Assembly (NCBI GenBank): GCA_009760855.2
Contig: WPIO01000288.1
Location: 1 to 64,000 of the forward strand
Direction: 5' to 3'
Origin: Cristatella mucedo
Taxonomy: Eukaryota > Bryozoa > Phylactolaemata > Cristatellidae
DNA length: 64,000 nucleotides
The notes under the pieces are model-generated. The model had not been told where the DNA came from. It was given only the letters and a program-made list of their open reading frames with translations, and did not search any database. Shown in pieces: positions 36,516 to 48,500 of the stretch. The first letter of the stretch is position 1, and each line of letters starts with the position of its first letter. A program made the translations under genes and the position numbers.

Positions 36516-39500
36516 TCTTTCTCCCTTGAAACCTTACAAGTATTACCGCCCTGGTTTGGGGAGTTGTTAAAGTGCTCGCCCAGACCGAGATCTTGCCAAG
36601 GTCGGGGGCTCAAGCCCCGTGTCATTTGTGAAGGGCCAGATTGCAGATTGAGTCTTAGCTTTTTTTTTTATTAAGGAATTATATAAAAAATATTGTGCAG
36701 TCTTGTAAGGGAAAGATACCATACAGTGTAACGATTTCACTAACCATCCGAGTGGAAAGTGGCTTGCAGCACTTTAATAGCAGTACTTCATGGCTTTCAA
36801 AGCTATAATGTGGCTACAAACAAAGAGCAACTTGTTAAATCTCTCAAATAAAGTTATCCTAATATTAGATGCCTTTGCTAACCTAAGTCTTCATCATTAA
36901 TACTGATCTTAATAACTTCAAGGACAGCATGTTGGTATCTTTAGAGTGGTTGGATGAGTGCCTTCACCAGGATATACTGTATTTTTTCATTAAGCCTTAC
37001 CCTTTAGGCCCTTCATTCTCTGGCTGTAGGACGCTTATCAGTTCCCTGTCAGGCGAAGACTAGTACAAGCCGCTGCTCTGACTCAACTCCTTAAGCCATA
37101 CCTCTTACGAATCTCGCAATGGTTGGAGACCGTGCCTTTAGTAGCTACGTCCGCAAAGGACGCTGGTAACTACCGACACACGCCACAGCATCCTGACAGG
37201 ACGACGTAAAAAGATGTCATGATTGTCATGATGATTAAAAAGATGCATAAAGCGCTCCTGTTAATTACTGCATTTGTTGAGTCTTTGTGATTCTGCAATC
37301 GTGGTCATGCACCTGATTATAATGTGTTCACCGCTTGTTGATATAACAGCCAAGCATTTGGTAAAGCTTTATAATAGTAATAGTAACAGTAATAACACAC
37401 TTGATAAAGCGGACCTCAGAAAACTCAACCTCTTTCAATACATTTTATCTTTGCTGCAAAGGAAACGTAATTTAATTGTTAGTGGTAGCACGCTCGATAA
37501 ATGACAAGAATAGCATCCTAAGGGGTGACGTGCACGTAGTCAGCATGCAAGTATGGTTAGTGGCAGCATGCAGTATCAGCAAGCATAAGCGCATAAAGGT
37601 GGAATCGCAGGGACCCACTAAAGGCTGTGACAAATGGATGCGTTTTAGTTTCTTTTTGAATTCTGTCAACACAAGAAATGTAGTGACACAAGTTTGAAGT
37701 ACTAAAGTGAGTTCCGATCTTTGAAAACACACGAACTAAATAAAAATAATAAATATGCACTTGATAAAGCACCCTCTGAGAACAAAATCTCTTTCTAGGC
37801 GCTTTACATTTTCTACTAAGGCCAATGCAATTGAATGGTTAGTAATATCATGTTTGATAAACAAACAACATGAATAATATGGTTAGGGGTGACATGCACA
37901 GGGTCAGCATGCAAATGTGGTTAGTGGCAGCATTCACAGTGTCAGCAAGCATAAGCACATGAAGGACGAATCACAGGTACCCACTAAAAGTTGTCCTAAA
38001 TAGGTGTGTTTTTAAGTTATTTTTAAATGTGGTCAAGTCAGGGGATGTTCTGACGCAGGTTGGGAGGGAGTTCCCGGCTTTGGGTGCGTACGAACTAAAT
38101 GTACTGTCTCCAATGGATTCGAGGTTTGTAAGAGGTAGTGGTAGACTGTTGTATTCCGAAAAGCGGGTCGTAGATGCATGGCCTGATGGATTAAATGAAG
38201 GGTGTTCACAGGATTTGAGACTCGTACGAGGTGTAGGTAAACAGCTAGATTCAGAAAAGTGAACGGTACGATGCTTAGACTGGCGAGTAAGTAGATCGGA
38301 TAGGTAGGCTGGAGCCAAAGAATAAAGGGACCTAAAAGTGAGAGACGAACCTTGCAGTCGATGCGTTTCTTGACTGGTAACTAGTGCAGGCCAGCAGGAA
38401 GCGGTGTGATGTGGCAACTGTGAGTTTCACGACAGACAAGTCTAGCTGCAGAGTTTTGCTTAAGCTGTAGGTGCCTGATTGCACAGGCCGGTAGACGAGC
38501 AAACACTAAATTACAGAAGTCAAGACGATATGTCACAAATGCATGCCAACTTTGATGTTTAAAAAAAGCCAAAGTTTTAGCGAAGCTATTTAGCTGAAAG
38601 TGGGCGGACATGATTTTGGAGTTGATGTGGTCGTCTATAGGAAGGTCACTTTGGTACATGATGCCAAGAATTTTTGAGCAGATTCAACCGGGGATAAACT
38701 GGCAGGGCACATTTTTGGGGTCAGACTTTTTAATTTCTGAGTGACCCTTGGTAAAACATTACTAGTGAATTGGTTTGACCATCATTCATTAAAAAAAGAA
38801 TTTCTGCCATCTATGTGTGGATGTCATCAATACAAAAAGCATGGTAGTTGAGCGAATTTGACATGCTGCATAGCTCAGAGGAATCAACGCAAAGTACAAC
38901 TGATTTTCGTCAACATAGAATGAAAGCCTACATTGTACTACGCGATCGAATCAGCAAGAGGACGTGTAAAAGAAAACTATGAAAAAAATACCGTCAAAAA
39001 CAGAACTCTGATGTGCCTGATATTTTAGAGGTTCCTCGGATGATCTTTATTTATTCACATCAATACCCGGGAATCTCCAACTGCTAAAGGACTTGAACCA
39101 TTACAATTCAGCGCCTGTAATGCCCGGGCGAGATGAGAGGCACTCAAGAAGGACTCGGTGATTGATAGCTTAAAATTCTGCCAAAAGATCGAGCAAAACA
39201 AACAGATCTACTCTTACCCATGTCTGCATTATTAAGTGGGTCGTTGTACACGAGAAGCAATGCTAACTGCAAGGAGTGATTAGCTATAAACCGTACTTAA
39301 GGGCCTATGGTTTACCCTAAAGGCCTTTGGTTTACCACGGACGTCTAACAAGCTAAGTCTACTAAGCCCAAGCTTGAAAATGAATACAAAGATCAGCACT
39401 GACTGTTCAGCGACAGGCATAGGAGGTGGGTCGTAAAAGAATTGATCAACTGTGGGTCGTAAAAGAATTGAAAACTGTGGGTCGTAAAAGAATTGATCAC

Positions 39501-42500
39501 TAGCAAAGGCCAAGTTTAGCTTCGCTAAAAACATGCTGAGTTACATATGCATAATCTAAAACACTGATGTCGACGATCAACCATCTTCTAAACCACTCAC
39601 TTGTTTCCTTTTTACCTAGTGATCCCTGTGATAATCTAGCTGATCGCATCTTTAGCTTCTTCGTCCAGAAGATAGACAACATCAGGGAGTTCATTGCTAA
39701 GTTAATGGCATCCCCACTAGAATTATTAACCTTAATTTCTTGCAGCAACTCCAAGTCTACCGTCAAGGGGGTCACTAATGACCTCATCCTGATATTTGTA
39801 CCCAAGCAAGGTTCGGATGGCTGGTAATATAATACGGGTAGGGGTCACCGGTTCAGCCGGGGTCGGACCTAGGGCATGGCCTTATGTGCAGTGACGGGAG
39901 GTCACCGGGGCTCTTGGGTAGGAGAAGTTGGCCTAGTAGGTCGTGGTGTTGGAGGCTCCCGGTCTCGCCGCGTTGTGCACCTGGATGTTTGCAGGCGTGC
40001 TCCGGCAATGCGGCCACTCACGCAAGGCGACGAGTACCCAAGGCCCGAGCTGAGCTGGATAGCACCCTCGTTGTCGAGACTTGTATATTCCATGCTCTCA
40101 GTGTAGCTTGTTCGTGACCCCCTATGTGTTGGCGTCTTTCGGCGGAAGGTCTCAACTTCTGTGGGCGTCAGCTCCATCTATCCTAGAATACTCAGCTAGC
40201 CGGGTCTTATATGGCGTGCGCTTGTACAGGTGTGACTGAGGCCGGCGATAGTGTAACTGTGGAAGCTAACTGACCAACTAACACGTTTGTTCACGCTTGC
40301 TGCGGCGTCTTGAGCTCCTATAGCGTGCCTTGTTTAGGACCCTCCGTCTAGACTTGTTTCGTTCCCCTGTTGTTGTCTCCGCATACATTGTTATAAAGAG
40401 GTTTATCCCGACGGCCGCTCGTCTTACCCTAGCTCAGCGGCATGGCGAGCAGCAGCATGGCCGGAGGATTAGGGGGTTTAGCATGAACTAGCCTTTAACC
40501 CATGGAACTCCACTACAACAGTACATCCCCATCATAGAAGACAAAAAGTCCTCCAGACCCTATTTCCTCTGTCCTACTTGTACGATGCATTGATCTGCTG
40601 CTGCAGCACATATATAACAATGACATTCTACGTGGCAACGACGACGGGAATGTCACTGCCCTAGCTCTGCTAGATCTGTCTGCTGCCTTCAACACCATTG
40701 ATCACGAAGTTCTGCTTGAACGATTGAGAATAACGATCGGTCTGGCAGACGAAGCACTGGCGTGGTTTAAATCATACTTGTCTGATCGTGTTCAATCCGT
40801 GTCGTGTGGGGGTCAGGTCTCAGACATGAGAAGGGTCACCTGTGGAGTCCCTCAAGGGTCTGTACTTGGTCCCTTGCTGTTCTCCATTTATACGCAACCT
40901 CTGGGAAAAGTGATTAAGGCCCATGGAATAGGATATCACTTCTATGCTGACGATACTCAGTTGTATTTGTCATTTAAACCGTCGGAATCTGCTGCAGCAA
41001 CTGAGAAACTGAATGCTTGCCTTGCCGATATTCGATCCTGGATGTCGGAAAACTTCCTGAAATTAAATGACGATAAAACCAAACTGCTTCTAATAGGACA
41101 CCCTGAGCGTGTGGCTGGATTAAAAGGCTTTGCTGTTCTAATAGGTGATGCTATTGTGCGACCTTCACCACGTGCTCGTAATCTAGGTGTCGTGTTCGAC
41201 AGCTGCATCAATTTCAAAAGCTTCATTCAGAAGACTGCTTTTACAGCTAGCCATCACATCCGATCCCTATGCAAGATTAGAAGCTGTCTCCCACAGTGGC
41301 TTGTAAAAAATTTAACTAGCTCTTTAGTTCTGTCTCGGCTTGATTAGTGTAATTCCCTTTTGGCTGGGCTACCAAAGAAAGCTATTATGCCACTACAGTG
41401 GACTATGAACATAGCTGCAAGGCTGGTCTTCAAGTCCCAGCGGTTTAAACACGTGTCACCTTTGCTGAAAGAGCTAGAATGGTTGCCGGTTGAGCAAAGG
41501 ATACAGAGCCAAGTGCTTATGCTGACCCACAAGGCCCACCACGGCTTGGCCCCTTCGTACCTAGCTGAACTGCTGCGTCAGTTTCAGCCTGTTCGCGCCC
41601 TCAGGTCCTGTTTGGACAATAAATTAGCTGTCCCATTCCTCCGCTTAAAGACAGTTGGCGACAGAAGCTTTAGCTCTGCAGGTCCCAGACTGTGGAACTC
41701 GCTTCCACAATTCTTACGAAACGACAACTACTCTCTAACTGCTGACTATGGCACATCTTTTTCAGCGGTCCTGAAATGCTACTTCTATGGTACTCACTAC
41801 CTCAAATGCTCTCCTGACTCAGCTATGCTTCCCACTTTGTCTTTGTTACGGGAGACGAAGTCTGTTGGCTACCGAATGCGTACCGAAAGCCGCTTAGGCT
41901 GTGAGTGGGCAATACAAAACTGTCCTGCGTAACGCCCACATGGTCTTTATGACTTTGTGGAGTTACTGACGGAGATACAAATATCCTCAATATACTCTCG
42001 TTAGCCTCAGGTCACGTCTTAGCATCTCTCAAAAGGCCGTTGTCAGGCCAAACTCAAGAAAGCATTACTCGAGTCACAGAACTTGAGTCATGCTTCAGCC
42101 TAGTTTTCCTCCTACCGTTACTATTAAAGACATAGAGTGAGTCTTAACAGACCAGCTAAACTCATGAATTGAAACTGAAAACATTCACAATGAGTTCAAG
42201 TAATAATAATAGCAATGATATTAATTCACTTGATAAAGTGCCTTAAGAGAACTCAGTCTCTTTCTAGGCACTTTAAATTTGCTACAAAGAAAGCACAATC
42301 GAATGGTCAGTGGTAGCTCGCTCGATTAACAGCATGAATAACATGGTTAGGGCTGTCATGCACATGGTCAACAAGTAAGTGCGGTTAGTGGCAGCATGCA
42401 TCAAAGTCAGCAGGCATGTGCACGTAAAGGAGGAATTACACGGACCCACTAAATGCTGTGATCGATGGGTTCGTTTTAGTTTCTTTTTAAATATGGTCAA

Positions 42501-45500
42501 GTCAAGGGATGTCATGACACAAGTCGCAAATGAGTTCCAGGCTTTGGGAGCATACGAACTAAATGAAAGGTCTTCAATAGATTCGAGTTTTGTAAGACAT
42601 ATGGGTAAACAGTTGGATTTCGAAAAGCGTTTGGTACGATGCTCAGCCTGATGGGTGAGTAGATCTGATAGGTAGGCTGGAGCTAAAGAATGAAGGCACC
42701 TAAGAGTGACCGAGAAAACCTAGATATTTTACATGGTTTTATAGGCCGTCAGGGAAATGGTGCACAGTGCACATAGTCCGAAATGCAAACTCGTCGAGCA
42801 TATCAGCTAATGTCATGGTGCAGCAATCTACCAAGCATGACAGATTGGAAGGGGGACTGAGCAGCAGAGGCGAGGCTGAGATTCTCTAACTGACAGCATC
42901 GATGTCAAAGGCCTTTAGGTTTCGCAGGTCACAGGTGATTTAGAAAAAGGGTGAGGATGGTGCACACTGTGAACTGAATGAGATCGACATGTGGTCATAT
43001 AAGCATAATATGGTAATAATTTCTGATGAAAAAGTGCAATTGTACCAGATAATCTGGTAGAGTATGTGATCTTTCATGTTTAGAGGGCAGAGCACGCTCT
43101 CCCTCATGCGTCGCTGTGAATCTCTCCAACTTAGTCGTCATCAGGCCTGTTATAAGTCTGTCGCCCCGACTTAACGCTTGCCTTAGGATTCATCGCTCAA
43201 TGTGCAATAGACCTCTGGTATTAAGCGACCTTATTTCTGAAAATGGTCTGGACCTGCTCGCCCTAACTGAGACTTAATAATAATAATAATAATAATAATT
43301 CGCTTGATAAAGCGCCCGACTTAGCTTAAATCGATAAACTGTCCAACGATTAGGATGCTACCCGGACTGTTTTCTCATTCTTTCACACCCCTACACCAAT
43401 CAAAACAGGAGTTGGAGTTTCTATAAACGTATGCTCGAAATTCAACTTAAAGCCATTTGCAGTACCCTCAAAGCTGTCATTTGAATAGAGTGTCATGGTC
43501 CGAAAACCGAAAACAGGCTCCCATTTTGGTAGTAGCCTATTGCCCACCAGATACCAAATAATCCTTTATCTCAGATTTCTGCGATCTCATTTTGATTCTG
43601 TATGCAAGAAATCGATCCTTCCTCGTTACGGGTGATTTCAACGTACACTTTGAAAACTTATCTGTCAATTCCAGTGCTGAAATTCGTGCATTGACTGACT
43701 CATTGTCTGTTGTTGCTCATGTGCACGGCTATACTCACATCAAGGGTCACACACTCGACCAAATTTTCTCATACAACTGCTCTCTGCCATCACAAATTAT
43801 TGCGAAGCACTGCTTATCTGACCTTATGCAGATCTCATTCAGTCTACAGTGTGTGCCAGCCTCCTCCTACTCCAAAATCACATGTGAATTGTGAAACATC
43901 ACGACCATTGACATCGATGCTGACATTTGAGAATATCTGCCTCTACTCTCCTGCTTAGTCACCCCTCCAATCTGTTATCATTGGTAGATAGCTGAGACGC
44001 GACACAAGCTAACGAGCTCGATGAGTCACTACCTCTGACTAAGCCCACTGTGAGATCCAGCCCAGAGGGCCTATGGTTTACCACAAACAGTAAATTAGCT
44101 AGGTCTACTAAGCACAAGCTTGAAAAAGAAAACAAAAGATCAGAACTGACTGTCTATCGACAGGCATACGAGGACTACTGTAGGTCGTAAAAATTGATCC
44201 TAGCAAAGGTAAAGTCTAGCTTCTAAAGCAACATTTCTGAATCATTGATGCACAATCCAAAAAAGCTGATGTCGACGATCAACCATCTCCTCAACCACTC
44301 CCAGATTAGCTCCTTACCATAAGATCCTTGTGATGATCTGACCGGTTGCTTCTCTCAACGTTTTTTCCAGATGATAGATAAAATCAGGGAGTCCATCCCT
44401 GCGATGGAAGCATACCCCTAGAATGCCGTCCCTCGTTTCCTGGCTGCATCTGAATGTCTACATTCAAGTAGGTCACCAGTGGTCTCGTCTTTGAGTTCAT
44501 ATCTCAATTAAAGTCGAGAACAAGTCCTTTGAACCTCATTCCCAATTTCCTACTCCTACGTTGCATTGATCTGGTGCTTCCATGCAAACTAACATCATTA
44601 CTTTGTCATTAGCCCCAGGTAATGTCCCAGGACCTTCCAAAAAAGCTGTTGTCTAGCCATTTCTCAGAAAGCTACACTCGACAAAGAGAACTTGAGCAAC
44701 TACCAACCAGTATACCACCTACCACTTGTATCTAAGACACTGGAACGAGTCGTGGCAGACCTTCCGACCTTATATATTGAAACTTCCAACCTTGCTAGTT
44801 AGATCCAGTCTGGCTTTAGAGCTAATCACTCTACAGAGTCAACATTGCTATGGCGTACAACGACCTACTAAATAATGCAGACATGGGTAGAGTTTATCTG
44901 CTTGTTTTGCTCAATCTTCCGGCAGCTTTTGATACAATCGATCCTTAATTTCTCCTAGAGCACCTCTCATCTCGCCTGGGCACCACTGGAACTGCTCTGC
45001 AATAGCACAGGTCCTATCTCAGTGGGAGACTCCAGAGTATTGACGTGAATGGACAAAGATCATTCGAGGTGCCTCTGAACTATGGCGTACCTCAGGGCTC
45101 TGTGCTAGGTCCGGTTCTTTGCACGGTTTATACTCTCTCTCTCTTGCTGGCGTGATTGACAGGCACAATCTAGGCTTTCACTTCTCTGCGGATGACACTC
45201 AGCTGCACCATTGATTTGATCTCTCCCAGCCTTCAAGCACCTAGAATTCTCTCAACTCCCTTGCTGCTAGCATTGATGATATCCGCACATGGATGGCAGC
45301 AAATTTTCTTGAATCAAGTTATAATGAAACTAACTTCCTATTTATGGGCGAACCAAGTTTGATTCAGAAATTAGAAAGTATCATGCTTAAAATTGGCTCT
45401 GCTAGCATATCATCTCTTGAATCTGCACACAGTCCTCGTGTCACGTTCCAAGCGACCTCTTGTTAGACGACCACATTAGCTTCACTGTCAAGTCGGCCTA

Positions 45501-48500
45501 CTTTAAGCGACATAACATTGCTAAAATTCAGGCGTGTATAGATAAGGATACCGCATCTAAATTACACCATGCATTTGTGGCATCCCGTCTTGATTTCTGT
45601 AACTCACTGCTTGCTGGCGTATGGACACGTGTAATCAGGCGCTTACAACTTGTTAAGCGCTCTGCAGCTAGGCTTGCCTGTCGTGAGCCTGAAAATTGCC
45701 ACATCACACCACTCTCGCCAACCTACACTGTTTACCAGTCAAGCAATCGATCGACTTTATAGTTTTGTCGCTCACTATAAGGCTCCTCCATTCTGTGGCT
45801 CCAGCCTATCCGTCAGATCTACTCCCCCACCAGGCAAAGTGTCCTACCAACTGCTTTTTGGAGCCTAACTGTTGACTAATACCTCGTAAAAACCTCAAAT
45901 CCTTTGGAGACCATGCATTTAGTTCGTATGCTCCCACGGCCTGGAACTCATTCCAGCATCGAGTCACGACATCCCCTGATTTCTCCACATCTAAAATGAA
46001 CTTAAGCTGCACCTATTTATGACAGCATTTAGTGGGTCCCTGTGGTTTAGTCAAACATGCCTATTTTCAGCTTCATATTATTTTTAAAATTCGGGCTTGT
46101 TAGGCTATGGATACCACATCTAAGTTGGTCCATGCATTTTTGACTTCCCGTCTTGACTTCTTTAACTTTCTTGCTGGCCTACTGGCATGCACAATCAGGA
46201 GATTAGAGCTGCCGCAAAACTCTGAAGCTATGCTTGTTTCTCGTGAGCTTCGAAGTTGCCACATTACTCCACTGCTCGCCGGACTGCACTGGCTACCAGT
46301 CAAGCAACTGATTTACTTCAAGGTTTTGTCGCTCACTTTTAGGTCACTTCATTCATTGGCTCCAGCCTATCTCTCAGATCTAGTCCTCCATCAGGCCAAG
46401 CATCGTACCACCCACTTTTTGGAATTGAACAGTCTAAAAATACCCCGTATAAACCTCAAATCCTTTGGAGACCGTGCATTTAGTTCGTATGCTCCCAAAG
46501 CCTGGAACTCCCTCCCGACCTGCGTCAGAACATCTCCTGAAGTGACCACATTTAACAAGAACTTAAAAACACACCTATTTAGGACAGCATGTAGTGGGTC
46601 CCTGTGATTTGTCCTTGATATGCTTATGCGTGCTGACACTGTGCATGCTGCCACTAACCACATTTGCATGCTGACCCTGTGCATGCCACCCCAAACTATG
46701 TTATTCATTTTGTTTGTTTATCAAGCATGATTTTACTCACCGTTCAATTGCATTTCCCTTTACAGCAAATATAAAGCACCTAGAAAGAGATTAGGTTCTC
46801 CGAGGTTGCTTCATCAAGTGCATTACAATTATTATTATTGTTATTCGTTCTTTATGTGCTTATGTGTGCTGACACTGTGCATGCTGCCACAGTCGTTTGG
46901 TTCCCACGGCAATCCGAACACTGGCACATGACCAACACCAATAGCTTATTTTAAGACGCATGGAGCCGAGGGACCCACGGTTCCCTTTGCCTTCTTCTTT
47001 CACTGGTCTCTCAGCTCCTCTAGCATGGCTGTCCCCTGGCCGACCCAGATGATTTATCTGATGCAGACCACAGCTGTGTATCTGCCGAAACTGATGATGA
47101 ATCCACCATCTGTTCACCAGTGGGTTACAGGCCTGTGTCCATGCCACATCACAGGTGGACCACAGCTGTGCATTGGCCACTCTCGGTGATGCTGAAAACA
47201 GCGGTTCACCAGTGGTTTAGCAGCCGAGCAGTACCGGCCTGCATGCAATGGAACTACACCAACTAGCCATTCTTGCATGCTGACCCTGTGCACGTCACCC
47301 GTAACAGTGTTATTCATGTTATTTATAAGGAATAATCTTATTCGCCATTCAATCGCGTTTCTCTTTGCAGCCAATATAAAGCGCATAGAAACTGACTGAG
47401 TTCTCTGACGGTGCTTCATCAAGTGTATGATTATTATTATGCACATCGGCCACAAGACGAAATAAGTCGGTGAATGCACAAAATTCAGTGCTGAAGGCGT
47501 CCGATAAGTTATCAAAGTGAATGTTGAATACGCTCATAGCGAGAAAGGATCGATTTCGCACTCACAGAATCAAAATTAGATCGGAGAAATCTGAGATGTA
47601 GGAGGAATTGGTACCCGGTAGGCAATTGACGGCTGCAAAAATCGGTAGCTTGTTGTCTCGCGAAATCAAGACAATAGATTTGAAAGACTGCTTCGAGCGT
47701 AGTGCAAATGGCTTGTGAGGGAACGTGCTGAGAGATTTGCGACAAGAATTGGAATACCAAACGAAAGGGTACTCTGCTTGCTGTTCCAACTAAAGGAGCG
47801 ACCTCTATCCTGGTGGCCCGGCCATGGCGTAAGCTCAGGGGCGCTTTTTTGTTTACGCATAATTCACGAATCTTATCCAGAACAGTAACATCTATTAATG
47901 CATTTAAACTTCCATAACGAAGCAATAATAGGTATGTATGGTCGTAAAAGACATCAAAGTTACCAGCCGCTGGAGTAGGTAATACCCCCCTTAGGAGGGG
48001 AGACCTAACATCCCGGAGCTATAAGCGTTTAGATGTCGATATGCATATCATGTCTAATGAGCTATGGTCAAGCAACAAACAGAACAAGTTTTAAACAGGT
48101 TTTATATGCAGCATCTATAAAGTGCATAAAGAGAGATTTAGTTCTCCGAAGGTGCTATACAAATGTGTTACTAATATTACTATTAAGTCTATGCATTAGA
48201 GAAATAAATTAACCGTAATACATCCAAATATATTAGATTTTTCTCTTGGCTGCAAAATCATAAGTTGTGGAAAACTACTTACGATTGACCGATATTTGCT
48301 TTCTTGTACTTGCAGAAGGTAATGGGTGGTTAGTTGCCGTGCAAGTTACTATCGCTAGATGAAGATCCGATGAAATATTCATTGAGAGTGATGCTATTTC
48401 CTTTCCTATCGCACCATAGTGCAAATTGAACCGATTGATAAATACAGAGAGGCTGAGCTCGGCTGGAGGACGACCGTTAAACGCTGAGCAGTTGATGTAG

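Larger units (their letters stand above)
39297..42200 (+). mobile_element. LINE family B, inverted 5' segment of the same copy, carrying two insertions
   Basis: B sequence at 39297-39830, 40536-40615 and 41979-42200 lines up in order with 44060-44808 of the plus copy. It ends at the element position where the minus segment begins, within a few bases. It is interrupted by an unassigned GC-rich segment (39831-40535) and a LINE A copy (40616-41978). Confidence 0.78.
30049..48282 (-). other. Receptor intron between Ig exons 2 and 3 (about 18.2 kb)
   Basis: Mostly LINE A and B copies in both orientations. Stretches without recognised content: 30049-30861, 31241-33111, 35561-36481, 36660-37377 and 42721-43089. 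Confidence 0.75.

Noticed and set aside
36560-36615. A functional tRNA gene on the plus strand
   Set aside because: A-box-like and T-arm-like parts exist, but the anticodon and acceptor stems do not pair by eye.
39902-40177. 91-codon Pro/Arg-rich gene on the minus strand
   Set aside because: Lies in the GC-rich insertion, where open frames are common by composition. No domain seen and no splice-site support.
46860-47180. 106-codon gene on the minus strand
   Set aside because: It runs across the junction between the unassigned insertion and the LINE B 3' UTR.
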